Source: Bacteroidota bacterium (lineage in GTDB: Bacteria > Bacteroidota > Bacteroidia > NS11-12g > UBA9320). From it: a stretch of 43,842 bases of DNA. Below the pieces are notes generated by a model. It ran no database searches, was not told the DNA's origin, and was given only the letters and a program-made list of their open reading frames with translations. The translations under genes and the position numbers were made by a program. The stretch covers positions 1 through 43,842 of the forward strand of contig JABIUV010000010.1 in assembly GCA_018700895.1 (NCBI GenBank), read 5' to 3'. Position 1 is the first letter of the stretch. The number at the start of each line of letters is the position of its first letter. Of this stretch, positions 26,271-34,275 are shown piece after piece.

Positions 26271-27017
26271 TTATAACAGTTGGTAGGTGAATTGTAAGGC
26301 TGGCCTTATATCCAAACCAATAGTATTTCCGCGATTGGTCAAAGTTCCGTTTTCAAGTCTTTTGTCGGCCCAATAGGTACCACAATTTAGTTTTGGAACC
26401 AATGAAAATCTAGTTCCCATTTGATATACAAATCCTAATTCAAAGTTGCAAGTGGGCACCACAGAATTAAAATGTGTTTGAGCAGTTATGGGGTTGGTGA
26501 TGTATTTAATATGGTTTTCTCCGATTCTTGTGCCTTGCGATATGTAGCCTTCATAACCAGATCCTATATATGCCTCAAAACGTTCTTGTTCTATAGATAC
26601 AGCATTTAGCACTACTCCTAGCCCAATGCCAGCGTAGGTACTGAAATGGGTAAATTGTTTTTGCTTAGACATACCAATAGTTACACTGTGCGATTTGGTA
26701 CGAATTAATTCTGATTTGCCTGCTGCTGGAGTGTTTTTTGAGTAGACGTGCAGTAAATAGGTGTTATACGTCCAACTCGAAGCTTGGTTATCATAAAACT
26801 GTCTCCAATAGACAGATGATCTGAACGACCCATAAGAAAGAGAAAAACGATAAGGACTCTGTGATTTACCGAGTACTATTCCGTATTGACGGGTGAGATC
26901 AAAATTTTGATTGGATAAGGGTGTATTCACAAGCAAAGAAATGGATAAAGAGTCTGCTTGAGCCCAAGTAGTAGAAGAACTGATGAGGAATAATATGCCG
27001 AAGAAGAAAGTTTTCAT
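26271..27017 (-). CDS. Outer-membrane barrel-like protein, tandem paralogue 2
   Basis: 248 residues, signal peptide MKTFFFGILFLISSSTTWAQ. Strand-rich, with FSTYAGIGLGVVLNAVSI in the middle, CNFELGFVYQMGTRFSLVPK later and a closing DIRPALQFTYQLL. These correspond in order to the SVGIQLY, QFNAQIGAVLSFNDKLKFIPK and SFQLSYVFNQ segments of the upstream neighbour, which supports duplication followed by strong divergence. It probably sits in the outer membrane. No known family is recognised. Central gene of the three-gene unit. Confidence 0.65.
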   Translation of the reverse strand: MKTFFFGILFLISSSTTWAQADSLSISLLVNTPLSNQNFDLTRQYGIVLGKSQSPYRFSLSYGSFRSSVYWRQFYDNQASSWTYNTYLLHVYSKNTPAAGKSELIRTKSHSVTIGMSKQKQFTHFSTYAGIGLGVVLNAVSIEQERFEAYIGSGYEGYISQGTRIGENHIKYITNPITAQTHFNSVVPTCNFELGFVYQMGTRFSLVPKLNCGTYWADKRLENGTLTNRGNTIGLDIRPALQFTYQLL

Positions 27018-27029
27018 GATTACTAAATT

Positions 27030-27785
27030 TTATTGGTTGAAGACGTATGAAAGCTGGAAACTACCTGCCATACCGAGGTCTACCACGCGGTTATAACTTA
27101 CCTGATTATTCAAATCGTAATTCAGATACTCGTATAAGCTCGCGGTGGCTTGTAGTTTGGGTATGAATTTGAGTTTGTCATTGAACGATAATACAGCACC
27201 TATTTGTGCATTGAATTGAGGTACAAAAGATATTTTACTTTCTGAGTTAGATTCAGGGAATGAAAAAGATGGAGCATACTCATTATTAAAACCAGTTGGA
27301 TTTTCACTATATATCGTGAATGATTCAGTTCTATTGTAATTTAGTTTATTGCCATAAAGCTGAATACCTACGCTTGTGTAAATGGGTATGTTCTTAAATG
27401 AATAGTCAGATCGCAACGCGACTCTTAATCCTATAGCATCACTATGAGTCGTTTGATACTGTGTCAGTATACTATCGCCATCTGCTAGCATATACTTTGG
27501 TCGTTCACTTTGTGTAAAATTATTGGTTTCACCGTCAAGATAGGAGATGGTATTGTACACTCCATTCATCGTATATCGTTGTGTTCCATTCTCACCAAAT
27601 CCAGATAATCCCAATTCTAACATTCTGGTTTTTTTGGCGATTTTGAATGTGGCACCTAAGTTTAGGGTGTTATGATGACCTAAGTTTCCACCTAGTGGGG
27701 CTTGAAAATCGATACTGTGAAGACGTAGTTGACCGTATGAGACTGATGCTGCTAAACAGGCTAAAAGAGAATACAAAAATTTCAT
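27030..27785 (-). CDS. Outer-membrane barrel-like protein, tandem paralogue 1
   Basis: About 251 residues. The start is ATG 27785 (MKFLYSLLACLAASVSYGQ, a good signal peptide), five codons inside the longest open frame. Features are LGATFKIAKKTRMLELGLSG, IPIYTSVGIQLYGN, FVPQFNAQIGAVLSFNDKLK and a C-terminal SFQLSYVFNQ with an aromatic near the end, as in outer-membrane barrels. First gene of the tandem set and divergent from the T9SS propeller gene. The role is unknown; small porin-like or outer-membrane scaffold proteins would fit. Confidence 0.65.
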   Translation of the reverse strand: MKFLYSLLACLAASVSYGQLRLHSIDFQAPLGGNLGHHNTLNLGATFKIAKKTRMLELGLSGFGENGTQRYTMNGVYNTISYLDGETNNFTQSERPKYMLADGDSILTQYQTTHSDAIGLRVALRSDYSFKNIPIYTSVGIQLYGNKLNYNRTESFTIYSENPTGFNNEYAPSFSFPESNSESKISFVPQFNAQIGAVLSFNDKLKFIPKLQATASLYEYLNYDLNNQVSYNRVVDLGMAGSFQLSYVFNQ

Positions 27786-27959
27786 TGTTGAGTAACGCAA
27801 GTTAGGACCAGTTATTTTACCCGTTCGTCAATTGCAACCCTATTTAACACTATTGTAAATTGGCCTGTTGGTAAAATGATAACAGCATTTCGATATTGCT
27901 TACTGCAGTCATTTATTTATCAAATCGTGTAAGGCGTCGTTTGCAGAATTAGAAATGGT

Positions 27960-27967
27960 TATTTTTG
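27960..27967 (+). promoter_or_regulatory. -7 box (TATTTTTG) of T9SS propeller gene
   Basis: Exact TAnnTTTG match 4 bases before the ATG at 27972, with TTTG at 27940-27943 as a possible -33 element (16-base spacer, slightly short). Transcription from it would begin at or beside the ATG. Confidence 0.5.
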
Positions 27968-27971
27968 ATAT

Positions 27972-30149
27972 ATGGCTTATTTCCGACTCCTAATTACTGG
28001 CTGGTTCTTTATTTTGTCCTATATCGTTTCAGCTCAATGGGAGCCTAAACTTTTCAATAGTCAAGATACGCGAATATCATTAGTCAACTATGTTCACTCC
28101 AACTTAGCCTATGGTCATAATCAGAAAAACCTCATATACAAAACGGAAGACAACTGGGCTACATTCACCACATATATTGGTAAACTGGACCCAAATCAGG
28201 AGGCGGTTTATTTTAAAATGAAAGATAAAGTGCACGGTGTGATAGTGTCAAGGAGCAATAGAATGCTCTTTGAAGATAGCTGCTTTGTGTACATTACTAG
28301 CAATGGTGGCTATGATTGGGATGTAGTTTACAAAACGCCTATCCCTAAGGCATCGCGTGATTGGGGGATTGATTCTGAGCCGCTGTATGTAGAAGAATTA
28401 AGTGATAAATTATATGTGTTGTTTGGCGACTTAGTAAGTCACGGTTATATAAATGGTTCCAACTGGAAATCATCACGAATTACAAGAAGTAGGGAAATAA
28501 ATAATAGTCAATTCAGAGTATTCACTGATTCGGTGTGGATGTTTCAGAATAGAAGCAATTTTTGGTACACTCAAGATGCAGGGAATTATTGGAAAAATAT
28601 TGGTGGCTATACGCAGTTTACCCTCGGAGGTGACCACTTGGCCGTATATAACAATACAATTATTCGCTTTACCAAAGGGAACTATGAGTGGGAGGTAGTG
28701 GCTACTCACGATATGAACTTGGATTTAGGGGCCGTGTTAGAACTATCCGAGAATTATGTGCTAATAAATTACTACGATTGGCGGACCAGTGGGCAACAAC
28801 ATGTCGTTTTTGATTATAAGCGTAATCGATTTATAGAGTTAAACGGCAACTCCACTTTTTTTGACTTAGCGGGATACTCCAATGAGAAACCCTGGACAGT
28901 AATAGACAGTGTATTCGTGGAGTATAGCAAAAGTTATTATGGTACGCTCCGCCAAACCACAGATTTTGGTGTCACGTGGGAGACTATTTATCAAGCAGAG
29001 AGGAATGAAACACCAATTATTGAAGCCATAAATTTTGATAAAAATATAGGCCTAGCGGGCGGAACATCTTCAGAGATCTTGTACTACACTTTAGACTATG
29101 GTGAAACGTGGCAAGAAGCAACTTTACAAGAGTTAGGCATAGGAACAGAAAACTATGTTGACATCAACTACGACATTGGCTCTGAGGTATTTGTGACTAC
29201 CAACCAAGGAACCTATCACGCATACGACAATCAAGGATCAATTGACTTTGATAAGGTGTTGGTGGTGCTAAATGGTTCACCACTTACACTCCTTGATATT
29301 ACGAATATAGAAGAGACATATTGCACCGCTATGGATGCCGCTAAGGTATACTTATTGCAATGGGTAAATGATACTTGGCAAGTGCTATATGAATACGATA
29401 GATCGGAATTTCGCAATGAACGTATCCAAGATAAGATGATTCAAAATGATGAGTACGTGGTATTCCAAACGTATCGCACGGCTCATATTTATGATAAGAA
29501 TACAAAACAGGTAAGTCATATCACAGATGGATTATTCAATACGCCTCACGATATTCTCTTCCTAGGTAGTGATTCGGTGTTTTTCAGTTCCTTAAATGGA
29601 AGGCATTACTACGATATAGTGTCAAGTCATTTCGATACAACTTTCTGGGAGCTTGAGGTCTCTGGAGATTTGAAAGGGATGGAGAGCATAGCACAAGGGG
29701 CAAATGGCACAATGAAGATATGTAATCGTGGGATGATATACGAGACATCGGACTTAGTAAATTTTACCCAAGACGAGACGATGTATCATTATGACGGATA
29801 TCTAAAGCTGGTATATGCCAATGGCTCGTATTGGTGTGGTGGCGGATATAATCTGTACCAAGAGAAGATAACCGACACCAGATCAGAGGCTAACTTCATT
29901 AAGATAGAGTCTATATTTCCCAATCCTACGGCAGACCAACTAAACGTCTGTTTCCAATTAGAAGAAGAGACTGAAGTACAATTTGAGATTTATACGTATG
30001 AAGGTGAATCTGTTTCTGAATATGCAGAGAGGTATCGCACTGGTGTACATTTATACTCACAGGATTTAGGAAGGTATTCTCCGGGATTGTACTTTTTACG
30101 AATTATAACCAGAAATTCAGTGAATACCTACAAGATACTCGTAGAGTGA
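27972..30149 (+). CDS. Large secreted beta-propeller-like protein with T9SS sorting domain
   Basis: 725 residues. Signal peptide ITGWFFILSYIVSAQ. The body has repeated units of the BNR/Ycf48 kind: YITSNGGYDWDVVY, WYTQDAGNYWKNI, TTDFGVTWETIY, YYTLDYGETWQEAT, each about 100 residues apart, typical of Asp-box propeller blades. The end IESIFPNPTADQLNVCFQLE through YSPGLYFLRIITRNSVNTYK is a type A T9SS sorting domain. It is therefore exported by T9SS and anchored to the cell surface or released. Its binding target is unknown. It ends one base before the convergent aquaporin gene. Confidence 0.82.
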   Translation: MAYFRLLITGWFFILSYIVSAQWEPKLFNSQDTRISLVNYVHSNLAYGHNQKNLIYKTEDNWATFTTYIGKLDPNQEAVYFKMKDKVHGVIVSRSNRMLFEDSCFVYITSNGGYDWDVVYKTPIPKASRDWGIDSEPLYVEELSDKLYVLFGDLVSHGYINGSNWKSSRITRSREINNSQFRVFTDSVWMFQNRSNFWYTQDAGNYWKNIGGYTQFTLGGDHLAVYNNTIIRFTKGNYEWEVVATHDMNLDLGAVLELSENYVLINYYDWRTSGQQHVVFDYKRNRFIELNGNSTFFDLAGYSNEKPWTVIDSVFVEYSKSYYGTLRQTTDFGVTWETIYQAERNETPIIEAINFDKNIGLAGGTSSEILYYTLDYGETWQEATLQELGIGTENYVDINYDIGSEVFVTTNQGTYHAYDNQGSIDFDKVLVVLNGSPLTLLDITNIEETYCTAMDAAKVYLLQWVNDTWQVLYEYDRSEFRNERIQDKMIQNDEYVVFQTYRTAHIYDKNTKQVSHITDGLFNTPHDILFLGSDSVFFSSLNGRHYYDIVSSHFDTTFWELEVSGDLKGMESIAQGANGTMKICNRGMIYETSDLVNFTQDETMYHYDGYLKLVYANGSYWCGGGYNLYQEKITDTRSEANFIKIESIFPNPTADQLNVCFQLEEETEVQFEIYTYEGESVSEYAERYRTGVHLYSQDLGRYSPGLYFLRIITRNSVNTYKILVE

Positions 30150-30150
30150 A

Positions 30151-30906
30151 TTATTGCTGAATGCCGAGGAGCTTAGAAAATAGAAGATAGGCTAATGCTC
30201 CACCGAGGATAGGCGAAAGAATGTATACACTAAAGAAACTGCCTCCATAAGTAGGATAAGCGGCATTGCCCCAACCTCCTAAGTACGCCACTATACGCGG
30301 ACCGAAATCTCGTGCAGGGTTTAGTCCTGCCTGTGTATACGGAGCCACCACAAGGATAATTATACCTACGGTGAGTCCTATGAATACGGGATTGAGATAG
30401 GAGTATCGTTTATTCTTAAATCCTAAGATAAAAATCACCAATACTAGCGAAAAAGTTCCCAAGCCTTCTGCCAAGCAAGCCGTGAGATGCTGCACATTTA
30501 GGGCAATAAATTCACCAAACATTACAGCACTTTGGGATGAATTTGCATCACCACGAATGATGTTATTCTGTAACTCAAATAGCATTAAATCCTTATTGAC
30601 TAGAGCAAAAAGTATCGCTCCTGCAGTAGCAGCCCCCAAGAGTTGAGCGACAATATAGGTCGGCACTCTGTTCCACTTACATTCATTATTAAGGGCAAAG
30701 GCAATCGTAACAGCAGGATTTAGATGTGAATGACTAAAAGATTGTGTGCTATAAATAGCTGTGGCAACTCCCAATGCCCAGATCAGGGCTATTTGCCAAA
30801 GTTGCAATGGGAAATACAGAATAGAAACAGCGACTGAACTACATCCTATAAAAACAAGGATAAATATCCCGATATACTCACCAAGTGCTTCTTTCCAGTA
30901 GCTCAT
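30151..30906 (-). CDS. Aquaporin / MIP family channel
   Basis: 251 residues, six membrane segments and both half-helix motifs: HSHLNPAVTIAFA (first NPA) and AGLNPARDFGPR (second NPA with the pore Arg following). It begins MSYWKEALGEYIGIFILVFI. D-F-G-P-R after the second NPA is typical of glycerol-type channels. The start overlaps the stop of the arsenate reductase-like gene by 4 bases. Sinorhizobium has an arsenic operon in which an aquaglyceroporin (AqpS) next to ArsC lets arsenite leave the cell, and this pair looks like the same arrangement. Water or glycerol transport remains possible. Confidence 0.92.
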   Translation of the reverse strand: MSYWKEALGEYIGIFILVFIGCSSVAVSILYFPLQLWQIALIWALGVATAIYSTQSFSHSHLNPAVTIAFALNNECKWNRVPTYIVAQLLGAATAGAILFALVNKDLMLFELQNNIIRGDANSSQSAVMFGEFIALNVQHLTACLAEGLGTFSLVLVIFILGFKNKRYSYLNPVFIGLTVGIIILVVAPYTQAGLNPARDFGPRIVAYLGGWGNAAYPTYGGSFFSVYILSPILGGALAYLLFSKLLGIQQ

Positions 30907-31514
30907 TTTACTTGCGAAAAGACGTACTTCATCTCTGCGGCTATTTGCATACTTCGCTCATTATACATTTGGGCTTCTCGTGGCGTACCATCTGATACTT
31001 TAGGGTCTTCGTAGGGCAAAGAAATACGCTCCGCATCTGCTATGATGGGGCATTTTTCATCTGCATCGCTACACGTCATCACAGCAGCAAATTCGTTACG
31101 GGGATTGTATGCATCATTGTATCGTTTAGAAAAAAGAGTCATAGGGACTTTTTCTTCAGTAAAATTCACTTTGTAGGTAGGGTTACTATAATTGGCTATT
31201 TTTTCTACTGCAAAACCAATATTCTTAAGTGTTTCAATTACAGTAGGATATACTGCCGTGACTTCCGTTCCACCTGAGTAGCATCTCGTTTTTACTTCAA
31301 AGTGAGCCGCCATCGTTTTAGCCCAAACCTGACAGAGGTGACTTCGGCGACTATTATGCGTGCAGATAAAATTGAGGCGAATTATCGCTTCATCGTTTTT
31401 CTGTTGTTGTATATAATCAATAAGCGGTGTAAGATCATTCTTACGTTTTGCGGATATGGAATCGCTACTCAACGTATTGATGAATGATAAAATCGGCTTA
31501 TTTATAATGCTCAT
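30903..31514 (-). CDS. Thioredoxin-type arsenate reductase / low-molecular-weight phosphatase-like
   Basis: About 203 residues from ATG 31514. The frame extends to 31655, but those 47 codons overlap the start of the adjacent SIMPL remnant and lack family features. The phosphate loop reads FICTHNSRRSH, matching C-T-x-N-S-x-R-S of ArsC, with Arg where the second loop Cys usually is. The redox pair is clear: MTCSDADEKCP equals the C-S-x-A-D-x-x-C-P of B. subtilis ArsC (Cys82/Cys89). The end LPYEDPKVSDGTPREAQMYN also fits. It probably reduces arsenate to arsenite using thioredoxin. An N-terminal extension of about 55 residues precedes the loop. It overlaps the aquaporin gene by 4 bases. Confidence 0.85.
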   Translation of the reverse strand: MSIINKPILSFINTLSSDSISAKRKNDLTPLIDYIQQQKNDEAIIRLNFICTHNSRRSHLCQVWAKTMAAHFEVKTRCYSGGTEVTAVYPTVIETLKNIGFAVEKIANYSNPTYKVNFTEEKVPMTLFSKRYNDAYNPRNEFAAVMTCSDADEKCPIIADAERISLPYEDPKVSDGTPREAQMYNERSMQIAAEMKYVFSQVK

Positions 31515-31622
31515 TATGTGGTAAGGGTGAATGTGAATGTACGCTGCGAAGATAGCCTTACACCTTAATACATCACTATAGGTATTATGGCCTATAACGT
31601 GGTGATATAAAATGAAATCATT

Positions 31623-31630
31623 TACCTTTG
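31623..31630 (+). promoter_or_regulatory. -7 box (TACCTTTG) before SIMPL remnant
   Basis: Exact TAnnTTTG match 24 bases before the ATG of the decayed SIMPL gene. It indicates that the remnant may still be transcribed. No clear -33 element. Confidence 0.45.
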
Positions 31631-31654
31631 GGCAGGACATTGTATAATCACACA

Positions 31655-32101
31655 ATGAAAAGCATTATCCATTGCCTTTTTGGCTTATTAATTCTATCAA
31701 GCACCAGCGTCTTTGCCCCAATCTGCGAATCCTAAACCATTTATAGAAATGACAGGAACAGCCGAGATAAAAGTAAATCTAGACCAAATATTCATAAGTA
31801 TTCTGCTGCACGAAAATTTAGATAAAGATAAAAAGACTATTACCCAACAAGAATAAGACCTCATTAAAGCACTTCAAACGGTAGGCATAGCCAAAGAGAA
31901 ACTAGTAGTGACCGATGCCAATGCGTATTATGGTAAATCTGGTTTTATGACCAATGATGTGGTAAATCGCAAAAAGTTTGAACTAGAAGAAACGAATGCC
32001 ACACAAGCTCGCAAAGTCTTGGAGCAGTTAGATCTACTGCATATATCTCGCGTGTGGACTATTCGCAGGTTGACGAGTATAAGAAACAACCCAAAATATA
32101 G
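31655..32101 (+). pseudogene. SIMPL-domain gene, 5' part, decayed
   Basis: Starts ATG 31655 with a signal peptide (MKSIIHCLFGLLILSSTSVF). Frame 1 then breaks in a run of four C (about 31713-31716). One C fewer would restore AQSANPKPFIEMTGTAEIKV, the SIMPL (DUF541) opening. A stop (TAA, after TITQQE) interrupts it near 31852. It resumes DLIKALQTVGIAKEKLVV, continues to LDLLHIS, and shifts frame again at a duplicated TG (GTGTGGAC, about 32051-32056), after which the correct reading is DYSQVDEYKKQPKI. A TAG ends it at 32101. The family's next 45 or so residues are absent. SIMPL proteins are periplasmic or outer-membrane proteins of poorly known function. At least three lesions make this a pseudogene and not an assembly slip. 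Confidence 0.72.
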
Positions 32102-32119
32102 TGAATAAAACAAATTAAA

Positions 32120-32144
32120 AAAAATCCTCAATACGAGGATTTTT
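32120..32144. terminator. Bidirectional intrinsic terminator
   Basis: AAAAATCCTC (32120-32129) pairs perfectly with GAGGATTTTT (32135-32144) around an AATAC loop, with a T-run to 32148 on the plus strand and an A-run upstream serving the minus strand. It terminates the CAP-domain gene from the right and the SIMPL remnant from the left. Confidence 0.85.
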
Positions 32145-32146
32145 TT

Positions 32147-32686
32147 TTATTCATTTAGACTAAAACTTGTTAGTGCAATATCTATACTTCGTGTCTTTTC
32201 ATTACAAATAGAACTTATACCTATAGCGAAGTTGTTAATATACATACCCATATTTTTTATTGTCCCCATATGACCCTTTGAGTTCAACCATTCATTAAGT
32301 GCTATCTGTGCCACTTTTTGATAAGTAGTTTCACCTCGTACAGGTATTCGTGCTAATATCTCACCCCGACCAACATAACGAGTTTCTGTGGTGTCCCAAC
32401 CAATATCATTTAAAATCAATATTGCTTCATCGTTCGGTAACATCCCCATGAAAGTATGGGAGGGCATATGTCTTACACCATTAGTTTTCATATATTCTAA
32501 AGAGTGTTTACTATGTAATTCCGCACCGACCTCTGTGTAGTATAAATTTACAGTAGTATCTCTTTTCATTGTGTAGTCAACAACCATATCATATAAAACC
32601 TGATTCAATATGGAGTCGTTAAACCCCTGTGAATAAACAGGTGTTGATAGTATAACGAGTAAAATTATGTTGATTATCTTTTTCAT
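32147..32686 (-). CDS. CAP (SCP-like) domain secreted protein
   Basis: 179 residues with signal peptide MKKIINIILLVILSTPVYSQ. The CAP elements are visible: an early His in ELHSKHSLEYMKTNG, HMPSH, a Glu in VGRGEILARI, and the signature NEWLNSKGHMGTIKN (trp-Leu-x-Ser-x-Gly-His), then NNFAIGISSI. CAP proteins are extracellular or periplasmic, and bacterial members have sterol/lipid binding or unknown roles. The gene has its own -7 box directly before the ATG and its own terminator directly after the stop. The whole unit lies between the two ends of a broken SIMPL gene, which suggests that it was inserted there. Confidence 0.72.
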   Translation of the reverse strand: MKKIINIILLVILSTPVYSQGFNDSILNQVLYDMVVDYTMKRDTTVNLYYTEVGAELHSKHSLEYMKTNGVRHMPSHTFMGMLPNDEAILILNDIGWDTTETRYVGRGEILARIPVRGETTYQKVAQIALNEWLNSKGHMGTIKNMGMYINNFAIGISSICNEKTRSIDIALTSFSLNE

Positions 32687-32690
32687 ACTT

Positions 32691-32698
32691 CAAATATA
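32691..32698 (-). promoter_or_regulatory. -7 box (TATATTTG) of CAP gene
   Basis: Exact TAnnTTTG match on the minus strand, 4 bases before the ATG at 32686. The identical octamer with identical spacing precedes the T9SS gene at 34953. Confidence 0.5.
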
Positions 32699-32701
32699 AG
32701 G

Positions 32702-32830
32702 GCCAAAATTATTATGTCTTATAATGCTGATTCCGATGGGTATAACGAAAACGAGGACAAGCTAAACCAAGACTTTAAGCAAATCACTGTTTCTGCGAGT
32801 ATCTATACCGAGTGGAGCATCTTGGAGTAG
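32702..32830 (+). pseudogene. SIMPL-domain gene, 3' remnant
   Basis: The open frame AKIIMSYNADSDGYNENEDK continues to DFKQITVSASIYTEWSILE and a TAG at 32828-32830. The K-I-x-V-x-A-S-V/I-x-x-x-W/F-x-I end is how SIMPL-domain proteins finish, and the frame has the same strand as the 5' remnant at 31655-32101. It lacks a promoter or sensible start of its own. I read it as the tail of the same gene, separated by the CAP-domain unit with loss of about 45 codons. The short length makes the family call less sure than for the 5' part. Confidence 0.5.
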
Positions 32831-32913
32831 AAAGTTTAAACTACTTTTTAGTATAGTTTTCAAAATCTGAATGAAAAGCGACCTGTAGTCGTTTTTTATG
32901 TGCCTGTTCGGTG

Positions 32914-32921
32914 TACTTTTG
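32914..32921 (+). promoter_or_regulatory. -7 box (TACTTTTG) of BamA-like gene
   Basis: Exact TAnnTTTG match 17 bases before the ATG at 32939, the same octamer and spacing as before fabG. It lies inside the longer open frame from 32900, which argues for the later start. Confidence 0.5.
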
Positions 32922-32938
32922 GCAGGAGTAAAAAAGAG

Positions 32939-34075
32939 ATGGCAAAACAGCTTTGTTTTTCGCGTATATTGGTTGTTATGGCCTGCTTGTTCTTTATGTA
33001 TAATGTTAATGCTCAGAATATTGTAACACGTTATCTAAATCATACGCTCAGAGATACGAGCAATCCCGCTAATCCTAAGTTTATAGCTTATCCTACCATT
33101 TCTTATTCTCCAGAGACACTTTTTGAGTTTGGCCTCAGTGGTTTATTGGTTTACAGAGCAAAACGCGATACTATTAATCGTCTCTCGGAGATGCAGGGTT
33201 TTGGTTTTGTGACACAAGAGGGGCAATATGGAGCGTGGTTAGAGCACGCACTATATACCGACAAAGACAGGTGCTTTTTCTTGGGTCAAGCCAAGTTTCA
33301 AAACTTTCCGCTTTCTTACCACGGCATAGGTATGAACACGCCCGAGAAGAAAATAGCACTGGTATCTACCACAGAGCTGAAAATAAAGGAACGTGTTCTC
33401 AGGCAGGTGCGATCTTCGTTGTTTACAGGTTTTGAAGTGAATTTTGAGCGACAGGCCAATGTGGTTTTTGATGCAGAGCCAAACCAGCTGCTAAATCTAC
33501 CTTTGGGGCACGCAGGTTCGTCTAACCTCTCATTAGGCTGGGGTGTGGTGTATAATGATATTCATAACGTACTGAATCCAAGACACGGTCATTTCGGAGA
33601 AATCGCTTTTTTGAGCAGTAGACAAGCGTGGGGAAGTACGTTCGATTTTAATCTTGCTTTTGCAGATCTACGGTATTACGTGCCTATGGGTGAAAAGAAT
33701 GTGCTTGCTCTGCAAGTAGTGGGGCAGTTTGGCAATGGTAATATCCCATTTAATCAGTTGGCACTCATGGGCGGTGAACGAATGATGCGTGGTTACTACC
33801 TAGGAAGATACAGAGATAATAATTACACCGCCGCACAAGTAGAATATCGAATGTTACCCTTCAGCTTTGCGAAGCGATGGGGCGGGAGTGTATTCGCATC
33901 AGCTGGTGCGGTATATCCAGATTTTCAATCTCTCAAATCGTCACCATTGGCTTGGGCCATAGGAGGCGGTCCACGCTTTCTACTCTTCCCCAAAAAAGAT
34001 GTTTACAACCGCATAGATGTCGCCTTCACACCAGAAGGATACGGAATTTACTTCTTAATCGGGGAAGCATTTTAG
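32939..34075 (+). CDS. BamA/TamA family outer-membrane beta-barrel protein
   Basis: About 378 residues from ATG 32939. The longest frame begins at 32900, before the promoter box. Signal peptide ILVVMACLFFMYNVNAQ. The barrel has FIAYPTISYSPETLFEFG at the start, VLNPRHGHFGEI in the middle, and MRGYYLGRYRDNNYTAAQVE, the counterpart of the conserved R-G-F/Y loop of Omp85 proteins. It ends in FLIGEAF with the terminal Phe recognised by the barrel-assembly machine. POTRA domains are missing, so this is a barrel-only Omp85 relative (DUF-like surface antigen D15 type). Such proteins sit in the outer membrane, and the cargo or function is unknown. Confidence 0.85.
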   Translation: MAKQLCFSRILVVMACLFFMYNVNAQNIVTRYLNHTLRDTSNPANPKFIAYPTISYSPETLFEFGLSGLLVYRAKRDTINRLSEMQGFGFVTQEGQYGAWLEHALYTDKDRCFFLGQAKFQNFPLSYHGIGMNTPEKKIALVSTTELKIKERVLRQVRSSLFTGFEVNFERQANVVFDAEPNQLLNLPLGHAGSSNLSLGWGVVYNDIHNVLNPRHGHFGEIAFLSSRQAWGSTFDFNLAFADLRYYVPMGEKNVLALQVVGQFGNGNIPFNQLALMGGERMMRGYYLGRYRDNNYTAAQVEYRMLPFSFAKRWGGSVFASAGAVYPDFQSLKSSPLAWAIGGGPRFLLFPKKDVYNRIDVAFTPEGYGIYFLIGEAF

Positions 34076-34275
34076 AGAAGATTGTAAGTTTTTTAGTTCT
34101 CGTTTAGTCTCTATTTATTTATATGCGTAATTCAATGAAAGTCGAAGAACCAGTAGCATCTTATGTGTGACTAGGTGTTTTGGGGAGTAGATTAAATCTC
34201 TAGATGAACGTTGGATTCACTTTTTTACGCTGAGTCATTTTAGTAACCTATTCCAGCGAAATCAGCAGACTTAAG

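Noticed and set aside
30906-31655. ORF start at 31655 for the arsenate reductase-like gene
   Set aside because: Would add 47 residues without family features and overlap the start of the opposite SIMPL remnant. ATG 31514 is a better start.
31908-32108. A 66-codon frame as a separate small gene
   Set aside because: Its first part aligns with the SIMPL reading (after the in-frame TAA) and its last part is out of frame with the family. It is a piece of the decayed gene.
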